Of a stretch of DNA of 9,963 nt, positions 1 to 6,597 are shown in pieces. Positions within the stretch are counted from its first letter, which is position 1, and the number at the start of each line of letters is the position of its first letter. The stretch spans positions 22,047 to 32,009 of the forward strand of contig DGIK01000200.1 of the NCBI GenBank assembly GCA_002393195.1, written 5' to 3'. The notes beneath the pieces are model-generated. The model was not told where the DNA came from. It did not search any database and was given only the letters and a program-made list of their open reading frames with translations. The translations under genes were made by a program, and so were the position numbers. The stretch is from Bacteroidales bacterium UBA3824 (GTDB taxonomy: Bacteria > Bacteroidota > Bacteroidia > Bacteroidales > UBA3824).

Positions 1-542
1 AGATGACTGTTTTCCGTCAGTTGAGCAACGGTCTCGAACATTCGGCACTTGTAAAAGGCACTTGGGATCCCGACGAGCCAATCCTTGTGCGCGTACATTC
101 GTCGTGCGCTACGGGCGACATTTTTGGAAGTTACCGTTGCGACTGCGGCGACCAACTCCACACCGCCATGCAGCAAATCGACAAGGCGGGCAAGGGCATC
201 CTGCTCTATATGAACCAAGAGGGCAGGGGCATAGGATTGTTCAATAAGATAAAGGCTTACAAACTCCAAGAGGAAGGCATGGATACCGTGGACGCCAATG
301 TGCATCTTGGTTTTGACCCCGACGAGAGGGATTATGGCGTTGGCGCAGAAATCCTCCGTCAACTTGGAGTCCGCAAGATGAGGCTCTTGACCAACAATCC
401 AGTCAAGCGCGTCGGATTGGAGAGTTTTGGCCTCGAAATCATCGAGAACGTCCCCATCGAAATCCCCACCAACTCATTCAACCAGCGTTATATGATGACC
501 AAGCGCGACAGAATGGGTCATATCTTGAAAAATCTTAAATAA
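1..542 (+). CDS. ribA: GTP cyclohydrolase II domain of RibA/RibBA, 5'-truncated
   Basis: GTP cyclohydrolase II opens the imidazole ring of GTP in the first committed step of riboflavin synthesis in the cytoplasm. The window holds about 179 residues, including the zinc-binding cysteines in HSSCATGD and RCDC (C35, C46 and C48 counted from the ATG at 3), the EGRGIG loop (73-78), DERDYGVGA (107-115) and LLTNNP (128-133), all hallmarks of the family. The C-terminus ([10 protein letters not shown]) aligns with the normal end of E. coli RibA, so the 3' end is complete. The frame is open to the left edge. The ATG at 3 is probably internal, because a complete enzyme has more residues before the ALVKG segment. 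In Bacteroidetes this domain is usually the C-terminal half of bifunctional RibBA, with DHBP synthase in front, but that part is outside the window. A strong terminator follows, so this is the last gene of its transcript. Confidence 0.95.
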   Translation, partial: MTVFRQLSNGLEHSALVKGTWDPDEPILVRVHSSCATGDIFGSYRCDCGDQLHTAMQQIDKAGKGILLYMNQEGRGIGLFNKIKAYKLQEEGMDTVDANVHLGFDPDERDYGVGAEILRQLGVRKMRLLTNNPVKRVGLESFGLEIIENVPIEIPTNSFNQRYMMTKRDRMGHILKNLK

Positions 543-593
543 TTGTTGGCTGCACAATAATTTTAATGAAATAATTGTTTTATTATTGACTTC

Positions 594-617
594 GACCGCC
601 AAACGGCGGTCTTTTTT
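594..617 (+). terminator. Rho-independent terminator of ribA
   Basis: A perfect 7-bp GC-rich stem (GACCGCC at 594-600 and GGCGGTC at 605-611) closes a 4-base AAAC loop and runs directly into six T residues (612-617). It lies 52 bases after the ribA stop and separates ribA transcription from the porT region. Confidence 0.9.
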
Positions 618-619
618 GA

Positions 620-702
620 CCAAAAATTTAAAGAATTGCAAAAGAATGGAAGGAGTTGTTGTTGGTATTCTTTTGATTCTTTGTAATTCTTAGAATTTTT
701 GG
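620..702. repeat. Long imperfect AT-rich inverted repeat
   Basis: CCAAAAATT (620-628) is the perfect reverse complement of AATTTTTGG (694-702). The pairing continues inward with few mismatches for about 27 bases per arm (620-646 against 676-702). Each arm is built from short AAGAAT-like words (AAAGAATTGCAAA on the left, AAGAATTACAAAG on the complement of the right). The spacer is G/T-rich (GGAGTTGTTGTTGG). No reading frame in this stretch looks genuine. It could be a small dispersed palindromic repeat or a structured 5' leader of porT. The sequence shows the symmetry only, and the function is unknown. Confidence 0.6.
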
Positions 703-712
703 ATAAGGGTAA

Positions 713-730
713 CAACGCCGTAAGGCGTTG
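713..730. repeat. Compact GC-rich hairpin ahead of porT
   Basis: CAACGCC (713-719) and GGCGTTG (724-730) form a perfect 7-bp stem around a GTAA loop. GTAA is a GNRA-type tetraloop, which is stable in RNA. There is no T-run after it, so it is not a standard terminator. It lies 29 bases before the porT start and right after the long inverted repeat, and could be part of the same repeat element or a leader structure of porT. Confidence 0.5.
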
Positions 731-759
731 CTAATAAACAATTTTACGGACACACAAAA

Positions 760-1485
760 ATGAAACACTTTGTAGCCATCATATTGATGATAATCATAGC
801 ATCGACGACGGCTGTGGCGCAGGACAACATCAAGGTAAAGGGTATGAAAAACCTGCCCAACTACGACGCTAAGACGTGGCATTTTGGCTTTACGCTCGGC
901 ACTTCCAATATGGGATTTCGCGTGGAGAGAGCCGACGAGTTTATGTTGCAGCACGACATATTTGGCATCGACGCCGGCAAATATACTGGATTCCATATCG
1001 GCCCTATCTCCAATCTGAGGCTCAACAAATATATGGATTTGAGGATGCTGTTTGAACTCTCGTTCAATCAGCGCGACTTGATATATTATGTCATCAAGGA
1101 AAACAAGAAGTCGGAGACCAAGGACATCGAAAAACGTACCATGCAGATACGCAGCACGATGCTCGAATTTCCGGTGATGATTAAGTACAAGGCGGAGCGC
1201 ATCACCAATTTTTCGCCATACCTCATTGCGGGCGGCAATTTTCGATATGACCTCACGGGTCACAAAAATTCTGACGACGAGGAAGCCGTCGGCCTCGAAA
1301 AAATCGACCCGTGCGTTACCTTTGGCGGCGGTGCGGATTTTTATCTGCCGTATTTCAAATTTTCGATTGAATTGCGTTACAGCCTTGGATTGCTCGACGT
1401 TGCAAAGCGCGACGACCGTCAATACACCAACTGCCTCAAAAGTTTGAAATCCAACACAATCACCTTGTCGTTCCACTTCGAGTAA
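760..1485 (+). CDS. porT: PorT-like type IX secretion outer-membrane protein
   Basis: The 241-residue product starts with a signal peptide (residues 1-20, hydrophobic IILMIIIAS core, cleavage after AVA before QDN). The rest looks like a small outer-membrane beta-barrel, with alternating hydrophobic stretches, aromatic-rich strands and a final NTITLSFHFE strand ending near an aromatic residue. The centre (KRTMQIRSTMLEFPVMIKYK, then SPYLIAGGNFRYDL at about 151-164) resembles the PorT family of Bacteroidetes, and the length is close to the roughly 240 residues of Porphyromonas gingivalis PorT. PorT is needed for type IX secretion of proteins such as gingipains. The start has an A-rich stretch (ACACAAAAATG) and no Shine-Dalgarno, as is usual in this phylum. 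The OstA-like gene follows after 58 bases with its own promoter. The alternative is a general PorT-superfamily barrel not dedicated to secretion. The assignment rests on remembered family features, not a search. Confidence 0.75.
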   Translation: MKHFVAIILMIIIASTTAVAQDNIKVKGMKNLPNYDAKTWHFGFTLGTSNMGFRVERADEFMLQHDIFGIDAGKYTGFHIGPISNLRLNKYMDLRMLFELSFNQRDLIYYVIKENKKSETKDIEKRTMQIRSTMLEFPVMIKYKAERITNFSPYLIAGGNFRYDLTGHKNSDDEEAVGLEKIDPCVTFGGGADFYLPYFKFSIELRYSLGLLDVAKRDDRQYTNCLKSLKSNTITLSFHFE

Positions 1486-1491
1486 CATTTC

Positions 1492-1522
1492 TTGCTAATA
1501 TCCTGCATTTTTGCTAACTTTG
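1492..1522 (+). promoter_or_regulatory. Bacteroidetes-type promoter of the OstA-like gene
   Basis: A -7 element TAACTTTG (1515-1522) fits the Bacteroidetes consensus TAnnTTTG exactly. A TTG at 1492-1494 sits 20 bases upstream, matching the -33 element. Transcription would start about 15 bases before the ATG at 1544. This placement also argues against an earlier start codon at 1511, inside the promoter. Confidence 0.65.
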
Positions 1523-1543
1523 CGCCGTCAATATCAAGATATT

Positions 1544-3172
1544 ATGAAGAAAATATTATTACTGTTGATTGCCATTATCGCCGCGATGACGGCATTTGCG
1601 CAAAACAATCCGCAGGTTCACAAGATAGAGATTGTAAATTCCAACACCTTGGAGGTCAACGAGAAATATGGTCCCAATGTAAAGGTGTTGAGGGGTGATG
1701 TGCAGTTTTACCACGACAGCGCGTCGATGTTTTGCGATTCGGCGTTCTACAATTCTGCCGAAAATACCTTCCGCGCCTTTGGCAACGTCCACGCTTACCG
1801 CCTGATGGAACAGGACACGGTGCATCTGTGGGGCGATTCGTTGGATTATGACGGCAAGACCCGCCTCGCCCGTATGCGCGACAATGTGGTGATGACCACC
1901 GATTCTATGCGTATGGTTACAGAAAACATCGATTACGATATGGATAAGAATGTCGCCAACTATTTTGACGGCGGCACTACATACACCGGCGACGACACGC
2001 TGGTATCCAAACTCGGTTATTTTTACCCAAAGCGCAACGAACTCGTTTATAATAAGGATGTTGTACTTCATAACGCCGATTACAAGATGTATTCCGATAC
2101 GCTCACTTACAATGTCAAGACGCATATTTCCACTTTCCAGGGGCCAACGGAGGTAATCAGCGACGATAATTACCTCTACTCGGAGCGCGGCTGGTACAAT
2201 CACGACAAGGAGGAGTGTCAACTCACAAAAAATAGTTACCTCGTCAGCAAGGAGCATCGGCTCTCCGGCGACACAATTTATTATTACCGCGAGGAGAGTT
2301 ATGGATTAGGACGTTCCAATGTGGAGATTGTTGATACAGCCCAAAATATCACCCTCTCTGCCAACGAGGCTCGTTATTATGAAATTCCCGAGCATAGTTA
2401 CCTCACCGACAAGGCGTTGATGACCTACCGCACCAAGAAGGACACGCTCTATCTCCACGCCGACACTATTTTTATGTGCACCGATACCTTGTTCACCGCC
2501 AAAGACACCACCGAATTTCGCCGTGTGAGGGCTTACAGGCACGTCAAGACCTACCGTTACGATATTCAGACTATGTGCGACAGTCTCGAATACAATTTCA
2601 ACGACAGCGTTATTACGATGTACTATACGCCAGTGATTTGGCACAAGGACAATCAGATTACTGCAAACCTTGTAAGGCTTTATACAATAGATGACGGCGT
2701 TGATATGGTGGAACTTGTGGGCAATGCTTTCGTGTCGCAGAAGGTGGATTCGATACCGCGTTACAATCAGATTTGCGGCAAGGATATGGTGGCGTATCTC
2801 GATAGCAACAAGATTACGCAGGTGGAGGTATTGTCTAATGCGCAGTCGATATACTACACCACCGAAGATTCTGTCGTTACGGGCATGAACACCGTCTCGG
2901 CGCAGAATATGGATATTTTCTTTGAAAACAGCAAAATCAAGCGCATTTGGTTTTACAAGAATCCCAAGGGCGCACTGTATCCGTTGGAAGGTTTGACCAA
3001 GCGTCAATCGTTCTTGAATGGTTTTGTGTGGTACGGCGAGCACCGCCCGATAGTTCCCGACGACATTTTCAAATGGGGCGAAGTTACCGAAACCGCCATC
3101 TCCAACGAATCCATCCAAGCCGAAGAAGAGGCGCAACGGAAAAAAGAGGAAGAAGAGGCGGAATTGGAGTAG
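1544..3172 (+). CDS. OstA/LptA-like periplasmic protein
   Basis: The 542-residue product has a signal peptide (MKKILLLL start, cleavage near AFAQ at residue 20). It continues with repeated OstA-type units: beta strands each carrying a pattern like LRGDVQFYHDSASMFCDSAFY then FRAFGNVHAY, followed by similar units with GDSLDYDG, SDTLTYN and CDSLEYNFND. This is the OstA_2/LptA-like architecture widespread in Bacteroidetes, where such proteins are thought to help carry lipopolysaccharide across the periplasm by analogy with LptA. That role is inferred from the family. The protein is much longer than E. coli LptA (about 185 residues), fitting several stacked OstA modules. The C-terminus is a charged Glu/Lys-rich tail (roughly the last 20 residues) that could be a coil or disordered. 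A TTG at 1511 would extend the frame but would remove the signal peptide from the N-terminus and start inside the promoter, so ATG 1544 is chosen. Confidence 0.85.
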   Translation: MKKILLLLIAIIAAMTAFAQNNPQVHKIEIVNSNTLEVNEKYGPNVKVLRGDVQFYHDSASMFCDSAFYNSAENTFRAFGNVHAYRLMEQDTVHLWGDSLDYDGKTRLARMRDNVVMTTDSMRMVTENIDYDMDKNVANYFDGGTTYTGDDTLVSKLGYFYPKRNELVYNKDVVLHNADYKMYSDTLTYNVKTHISTFQGPTEVISDDNYLYSERGWYNHDKEECQLTKNSYLVSKEHRLSGDTIYYYREESYGLGRSNVEIVDTAQNITLSANEARYYEIPEHSYLTDKALMTYRTKKDTLYLHADTIFMCTDTLFTAKDTTEFRRVRAYRHVKTYRYDIQTMCDSLEYNFNDSVITMYYTPVIWHKDNQITANLVRLYTIDDGVDMVELVGNAFVSQKVDSIPRYNQICGKDMVAYLDSNKITQVEVLSNAQSIYYTTEDSVVTGMNTVSAQNMDIFFENSKIKRIWFYKNPKGALYPLEGLTKRQSFLNGFVWYGEHRPIVPDDIFKWGEVTETAISNESIQAEEEAQRKKEEEEAELE

Positions 3173-3228
3173 TAGATTTTCTTAACATTTTTTAATTGTG
3201 GCATCGCTATTTTGTTAATTTTTATTTA

Positions 3229-3236
3229 TATTTTTG
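3229..3236 (+). promoter_or_regulatory. Probable -7 promoter element of the barrel protein gene
   Basis: TATTTTTG (3229-3236) matches TAnnTTTG in an AT-rich gap, 30 bases before the ATG at 3267. No well-spaced -33 TTTG is seen: the nearest TTTG, at 3211-3214, is only 14 bases away. The call therefore rests on the -7 box alone. Confidence 0.45.
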
Positions 3237-3266
3237 CAGCATTAAACATCAATACACATTATCAAT

Positions 3267-4097
3267 ATGAAAAAAATACTTCTTTTGGCATTGACGTTGC
3301 TAATGGTGGTGCAACTTTTTGCACAAAATGTTACTGCAACAGGAACTGTTAAGGATGACAAAGGCAACGTGCTTGCAGGCGTTTCAGTAGCGGAAGATGG
3401 CGTTACCAATTCCACTCTTACGGACATAGATGGCAATTTTCAACTGCCATTGTCATCTAAGAATGTCATTGTGATAACGATGAAAGGCTACGAAAAAAAG
3501 GAGGTGGTGGTCGGACCCGACGGCAAAGTCCCTGACATCGTTATGCAGAAAAATATAAAACGAGTGAACAACGGTTGTAAGGCAGGACTTGATTATGTTA
3601 TTCCCCAATATGAAATGAAGGACGATATTGAACTCGATTTTGAACCAACACATAGTATCAATGGCGGATTCTATATTGATATCAACCTATCAAGGACGTT
3701 TTCATTTGAATTTGGAGCGCAATTATTCTATAAACATCTGGAATCCAAAGACTATCCAATCAAGATTAATATTACAAGTTTGCACATTCCAATTGTATGT
3801 TGCAAGTGGCGACCGGGCGACAAGAAAAAACAGTTTATAATTCTTTTCGGTCATGGTGTGGAACTCGCGATGATAAAAGAAATCCATGACGACAGTTATT
3901 TTAAAACCGTATTCACTAACGACAACTTTTCGAACATAATGTATGCTGTGCATTTTGGTGTTGGATACGAACTTAAATGCGGCTTGGGATTCCTTGCAAC
4001 AGCCAAGATAAATTTTTCATTCAAAGAAGAGAACGACATCACAGAAACGTATGGTTTTATCGGCGGTGCATTGACTTACAGGTTCGACAAGCGTTGA
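3267..4097 (+). CDS. Outer-membrane barrel protein with carboxypeptidase-regulatory-like N-terminal domain
   Basis: The 276-residue product has a signal peptide (MKKILLLALTLLMVVQLFA, cleavage near residue 20). Residues 22-96 match a CarboxypepD_reg-like domain: TGTVKDDKGNVLAGVSV, then STLTDIDGNFQL, then VITMKGYEKKEV and a closing DIVMQK. That is the plug-side module normally found at the start of SusC/TonB-dependent receptors. Here it is followed by only about 170 residues that look like a small PorT-type 8- to 10-strand barrel (strands such as GGFYIDINL, FSFEFGAQLFY, MYAVHFGVGYEL, GFLATAKINFSF and the terminal ALTYRF). The combination is known among Bacteroidetes outer-membrane proteins. Its substrate or partner cannot be told from the sequence. 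The gene converges on truA with 2 bases between the stop codons, leaving no room for a separate terminator. It is named from domain appearance only. Confidence 0.75.
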   Translation: MKKILLLALTLLMVVQLFAQNVTATGTVKDDKGNVLAGVSVAEDGVTNSTLTDIDGNFQLPLSSKNVIVITMKGYEKKEVVVGPDGKVPDIVMQKNIKRVNNGCKAGLDYVIPQYEMKDDIELDFEPTHSINGGFYIDINLSRTFSFEFGAQLFYKHLESKDYPIKINITSLHIPIVCCKWRPGDKKKQFIILFGHGVELAMIKEIHDDSYFKTVFTNDNFSNIMYAVHFGVGYELKCGLGFLATAKINFSFKEENDITETYGFIGGALTYRFDKR

Positions 4098-4099
4098 CC

Positions 4100-4840
4100 T
4101 CAATATTCCGCCCCCATCAGCGTCAATCCTTGCGGCGGGGCGGTGAAGCCGGCGCGTTGACGGTCTTTGGATGCTAATATGTCGGTGATGGCGTCGGCTG
4201 GGATGTTGCCGTTGCCAATTTCTATGAGAGTGCCGGTGAGGATGCGCACCATGTTTTGAAGGAATCCGTCGCCGGTGTAGTCAATGGTGATACCATTGTC
4301 GTCGTTATTGATATTGATGCTAATGATTGTCCGCACCGACGATTTCTTGAAATGCGGATTGCCGCAAAACGCCTTGAAATCGTGTGTGCCAATTAGCAAT
4401 TCCGCCGCCCGGCGCATCAATCCTACATTCAACGGTTTGTCGAGATATGTATAGACGTATTTTCTATTGAACACATCGGGTATGATGCTTGTATGTATGC
4501 GGTAACGGTAGTTTTTTTGTCGGCACGAAAGTCTTGCGTGAAAACGGCTGTCAACTTTTTCCACTGTCAATACGGCGATGTCGTCGGGAAGGTAGCGGTT
4601 GAGGTATGCGAGGATTTCGGTGTTGGTGTAGTTGCCGTCTATTTCAAAACTTGCCACCTGACCCTTTGCGTGTACGCCCGCGTCTGTGCGTCCGCTGCCG
4701 TGGACTTCCACCATCGAGCCGGTCATTTTGGACAAAACAGTCGAAATTTTGCCCTGTATCGTATTGTTGGTGTTGCGTTGGATTTGCCAACCGTTGTATC
4801 TTGTGCCGTCGTAAGCCACTGTTATCTTGTATGTTGCCAT
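4100..4840 (-). CDS. truA: tRNA pseudouridine synthase A
   Basis: TruA converts uridines at positions 38-40 of the tRNA anticodon stem-loop to pseudouridine. The 246-residue product begins MATYKITVAYDGTRYNGWQ, the classic TruA N-terminus. It carries the catalytic Asp in GSGRTDAGVHA (D53 here, equivalent to E. coli D60), RFHARLSCRQKNYRYRI and the late GDGFLQNMVRILTG motif. Length is near the E. coli protein (270). A TTG at 4879 would add 13 residues but overlap the upstream LRR gene and displace the conserved N-terminus, so the ATG at 4840-4838 is preferred. Only one base separates the LRR stop (4844-4842) from this ATG, so the two are probably co-transcribed and translationally coupled. The 3' end abuts the convergent barrel gene. 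Confidence 0.95.
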   Translation of the reverse strand: MATYKITVAYDGTRYNGWQIQRNTNNTIQGKISTVLSKMTGSMVEVHGSGRTDAGVHAKGQVASFEIDGNYTNTEILAYLNRYLPDDIAVLTVEKVDSRFHARLSCRQKNYRYRIHTSIIPDVFNRKYVYTYLDKPLNVGLMRRAAELLIGTHDFKAFCGNPHFKKSSVRTIISININNDDNGITIDYTGDGFLQNMVRILTGTLIEIGNGNIPADAITDILASKDRQRAGFTAPPQGLTLMGAEY

Positions 4841-4841
4841 T

Positions 4842-5819
4842 TTATTCGTATTTTTCCACCAATCCTTTTTTATAATCAAATTCTGTGAAGTCGTCGCCGG
4901 GGATTGAATTTAGGTCGAGCATTATGCAGCCAAAAAACGAATCCATACCCACTTGATGAAGCGACGGCGGGCATACTGCCTTCTGCAATTTTTCGCAGTT
5001 GACGAAAGCCATATTGTCGATTTTGGTGCAAGCCGGCGATATTTTCACCACCAAGAGTTTTTTGACGTTTTCAAAGGCGTATTCCTCCACGGTTTTTACC
5101 GAGGATGGCATCTCAAACATTGCCTCGTCGATGTTGCCGGGGTATTTGATGAGGTTGGTCATCGCCTTGTTGTAGAGAATGTCGTTTTGCGATGTGAAGT
5201 GTTTGTTTTCGGGCTCTACGTTGATGCGGCGCAGCTCGGGGCAGCCCTGCAATGCGCGGATGCCGATTTTCTCCACGGAGGCGGAGATTACGAGGGCTTG
5301 GAGTTTTTGACAATTATAGAAAGCCTTGTCGCCGATTTCTTTGCAGGCGTCAGGCACGTTGAATCGTGTGATGTTTTTGCAGTGGGCGAGGGCGTATTTG
5401 CCCAATTTCGTAACGCCGTCTGGCACGGTGAGCCCCGCCAACGCCTCGCAATGACAGAATGTGCCGTCCTTGATTTCCTTGACGCCGTAAGGGATGTTTA
5501 TCGAATTGAGATTGAGACAGTTGAGAAATGCCTCTTTGCCGATGCGCGTGATTTTTGCCGGAAGGATGATGCTCCTGATGCCCGTGCAGCCGCCGAACCC
5601 GTTGTCAGCAATTGCCGTTACGGTATATACAGTGTCGCCGAGCCTAACGGTCTGTGGTATAGCCACATTGCCCGACATGCTCGAATCCGCCGACGCTACC
5701 TCGACGGTATTTTTGCCAATCACCTTGTATTTGAATGTCCCCGCCTTGAAGGTCTGCGCCCCCGCTGCAGTGGCAATTATCATTAAAATCAATAATAAAA
5801 ATGTTTTCGTCCTGTTCAT
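4842..5819 (-). CDS. Secreted BspA-like leucine-rich-repeat protein
   Basis: The 325-residue product has a signal peptide (TKTFLLLILMIIATAAGAQ, cleavage near residue 21) and no lipobox cysteine. From about residue 70 to 310 it consists of LRR_5 (BspA/Treponema pallidum type) repeats of about 23 residues, with the pattern I-x-x-x-A-F-x-N-C-x-x-L-x-x-I-x-I-P. Six repeats run in a row (for example IGKEAFLNCLNLNSINIP and IGDKAFYNCQKLQALVI). An interrupting beta-hairpin follows (NDILYNKAMTNLIKYP), typical of the family, and then about three more repeats. BspA-like proteins can bind host or bacterial surface ligands, but no ligand is implied here. No C-terminal type IX sorting domain or membrane anchor is visible, so a periplasmic or released protein is likely. 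It leads a probable two-gene operon with truA. No exact TAnnTTTG box is visible in the 110 bases upstream. Confidence 0.85.
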   Translation of the reverse strand: MNRTKTFLLLILMIIATAAGAQTFKAGTFKYKVIGKNTVEVASADSSMSGNVAIPQTVRLGDTVYTVTAIADNGFGGCTGIRSIILPAKITRIGKEAFLNCLNLNSINIPYGVKEIKDGTFCHCEALAGLTVPDGVTKLGKYALAHCKNITRFNVPDACKEIGDKAFYNCQKLQALVISASVEKIGIRALQGCPELRRINVEPENKHFTSQNDILYNKAMTNLIKYPGNIDEAMFEMPSSVKTVEEYAFENVKKLLVVKISPACTKIDNMAFVNCEKLQKAVCPPSLHQVGMDSFFGCIMLDLNSIPGDDFTEFDYKKGLVEKYE

Positions 5820-5892
5820 TGTGTTGTGTTTTTTATGTTTTGATATTAATAGATGACTACAACGCGCAATTTAGAAAAAAAATACTGGATTT

Positions 5893-5925
5893 TTTGGTAA
5901 TTGTTGTTTTTTTGTTTTATCTTTG
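5893..5925 (+). promoter_or_regulatory. Promoter of the higBA operon
   Basis: The -7 box TATCTTTG (5918-5925) matches the TAnnTTTG consensus, and a TTTG at 5893-5896 lies 21 bases upstream as a -33 element. The -7 box ends only 4 bases before the higB ATG at 5930, so the message would be nearly leaderless. HigA-type antitoxins usually repress their own promoter. A GTAATTG word occurs at 5897-5903 and again at 5936-5942, flanking the -7 box, and could be an operator half-site. That last point is speculative. Confidence 0.65.
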
Positions 5926-5929
5926 TGGT

Positions 5930-6226
5930 ATGAGAGTAATTGCATTTTCAACAATACGTGAGTTTATCAACAAACATTCGGAATCCGACAAGCCTTTGAG
6001 AGATTGGTATTCAAAGGTATTACGGGCGGATTGGAAGTGTTTTGCCGATATTAAAAAAGATTTCAACAGTGCTGATTTCGTTGGAAATGACCGTTATGTT
6101 TTTAATATCGGTGGCAACAAATTTAGGATTGTTGCAATAGTTATATTTGTTGCTCATAAAGTTTTTATGCGTTTTATTGGAACGCACGATGAATACGACA
6201 AAATTAAGGACATTCAAAATATTTAG
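5930..6226 (+). CDS. higB: HigB-family toxin (mRNA interferase)
   Basis: The 98-residue product matches the HigB_toxin family (RelE/ParE fold), whose members cut mRNA on or near the ribosome. Family features visible are KPLRDWY (21-27), ADWKCFADIKKDF (33-45), GNDRYVFNIGGNKFRIV (52-68) and the C-terminal RFIGTHDEYDKI (81-92), which includes the conserved His. An earlier in-frame ATG at 5801 is rejected because it would start inside the divergent LRR gene and place the promoter in the coding sequence. The toxin comes before the antitoxin, the usual order for higBA, with a 2-base gap to higA. AT-rich composition relative to its neighbours may reflect its mobile history. Confidence 0.92.
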   Translation: MRVIAFSTIREFINKHSESDKPLRDWYSKVLRADWKCFADIKKDFNSADFVGNDRYVFNIGGNKFRIVAIVIFVAHKVFMRFIGTHDEYDKIKDIQNI

Positions 6227-6228
6227 CG

Positions 6229-6594
6229 ATGGCAAAGATTAAAAATGAAACTCAATATAGGGCGGCATTGCAGAGAATTGATGAGTTGTTGAAAGTGGTC
6301 AACAACGACACTCCTGCCGACGACAAGAATTTTATAGAACTTGATTTGATTTCGGATTTGGTGGCTGACTATGAGGACATCCATTATCCGATTAAGCCTC
6401 TGTCCCTAATCGAAACCATTGAATTGCGAATGGATGAAATGGGATTTTCTCGTGATGGTCTTTCCAAATTTTTAAATTTGAGCAAAGGAACCATCAACGG
6501 CATTCTTTCTGGCAAGCGTGAGCCTAACCTCAAAACTGCGCGTACTATTTCGCAACGCCTTAATATCGACGCAGCGGTGGTGCTGGGCGTATAG
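6229..6594 (+). CDS. higA: HigA-family antitoxin, HTH regulator
   Basis: The 121-residue product neutralises HigB and likely represses the operon. Residues 1-55 form an acidic, helical N-terminal part (KNETQYRAALQRIDELL, then NFIELDLISDLVADYE), typical of the long HigA antitoxins paired with HigB_toxin proteins. Residues 58-118 are an XRE/HTH_3 domain, with the helix-turn-helix around 74-98 (FSRDGLSKFLNLSKGTINGI, then SGKREPN). It starts 2 bases after the higB stop, so translation is coupled. Its stop is 3 bases from the stop of the convergent minus-strand gene. Confidence 0.92.
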   Translation: MAKIKNETQYRAALQRIDELLKVVNNDTPADDKNFIELDLISDLVADYEDIHYPIKPLSLIETIELRMDEMGFSRDGLSKFLNLSKGTINGILSGKREPNLKTARTISQRLNIDAAVVLGV

Positions 6595-6597
6595 TCA

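Noticed and set aside
628..1488. Open 286-codon frame on the minus strand
   Set aside because: It lies opposite porT, which has a signal peptide and family features. The minus product has no recognisable domain.
1559..3136. Two long minus-strand frames (1559-2257 and 2306-3136) opposite the OstA-like gene
   Set aside because: They are antisense to a clear OstA-repeat protein, and their products resemble nothing.
4841..4879. Upstream TTG start for truA
   Set aside because: It would overlap the LRR coding end and add 13 residues before the conserved MATYKITVAYDG start.
4953..5786. Plus-strand frame of 277 codons opposite the LRR gene
   Set aside because: The minus strand shows regular LRR_5 repeats with a signal peptide. 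The plus product is a mirror of the repeat codons.
5801..5929. Upstream ATG start for higB
   Set aside because: It would overlap the divergent LRR gene and include the -33/-7 promoter in coding sequence. Family length fits the ATG at 5930.
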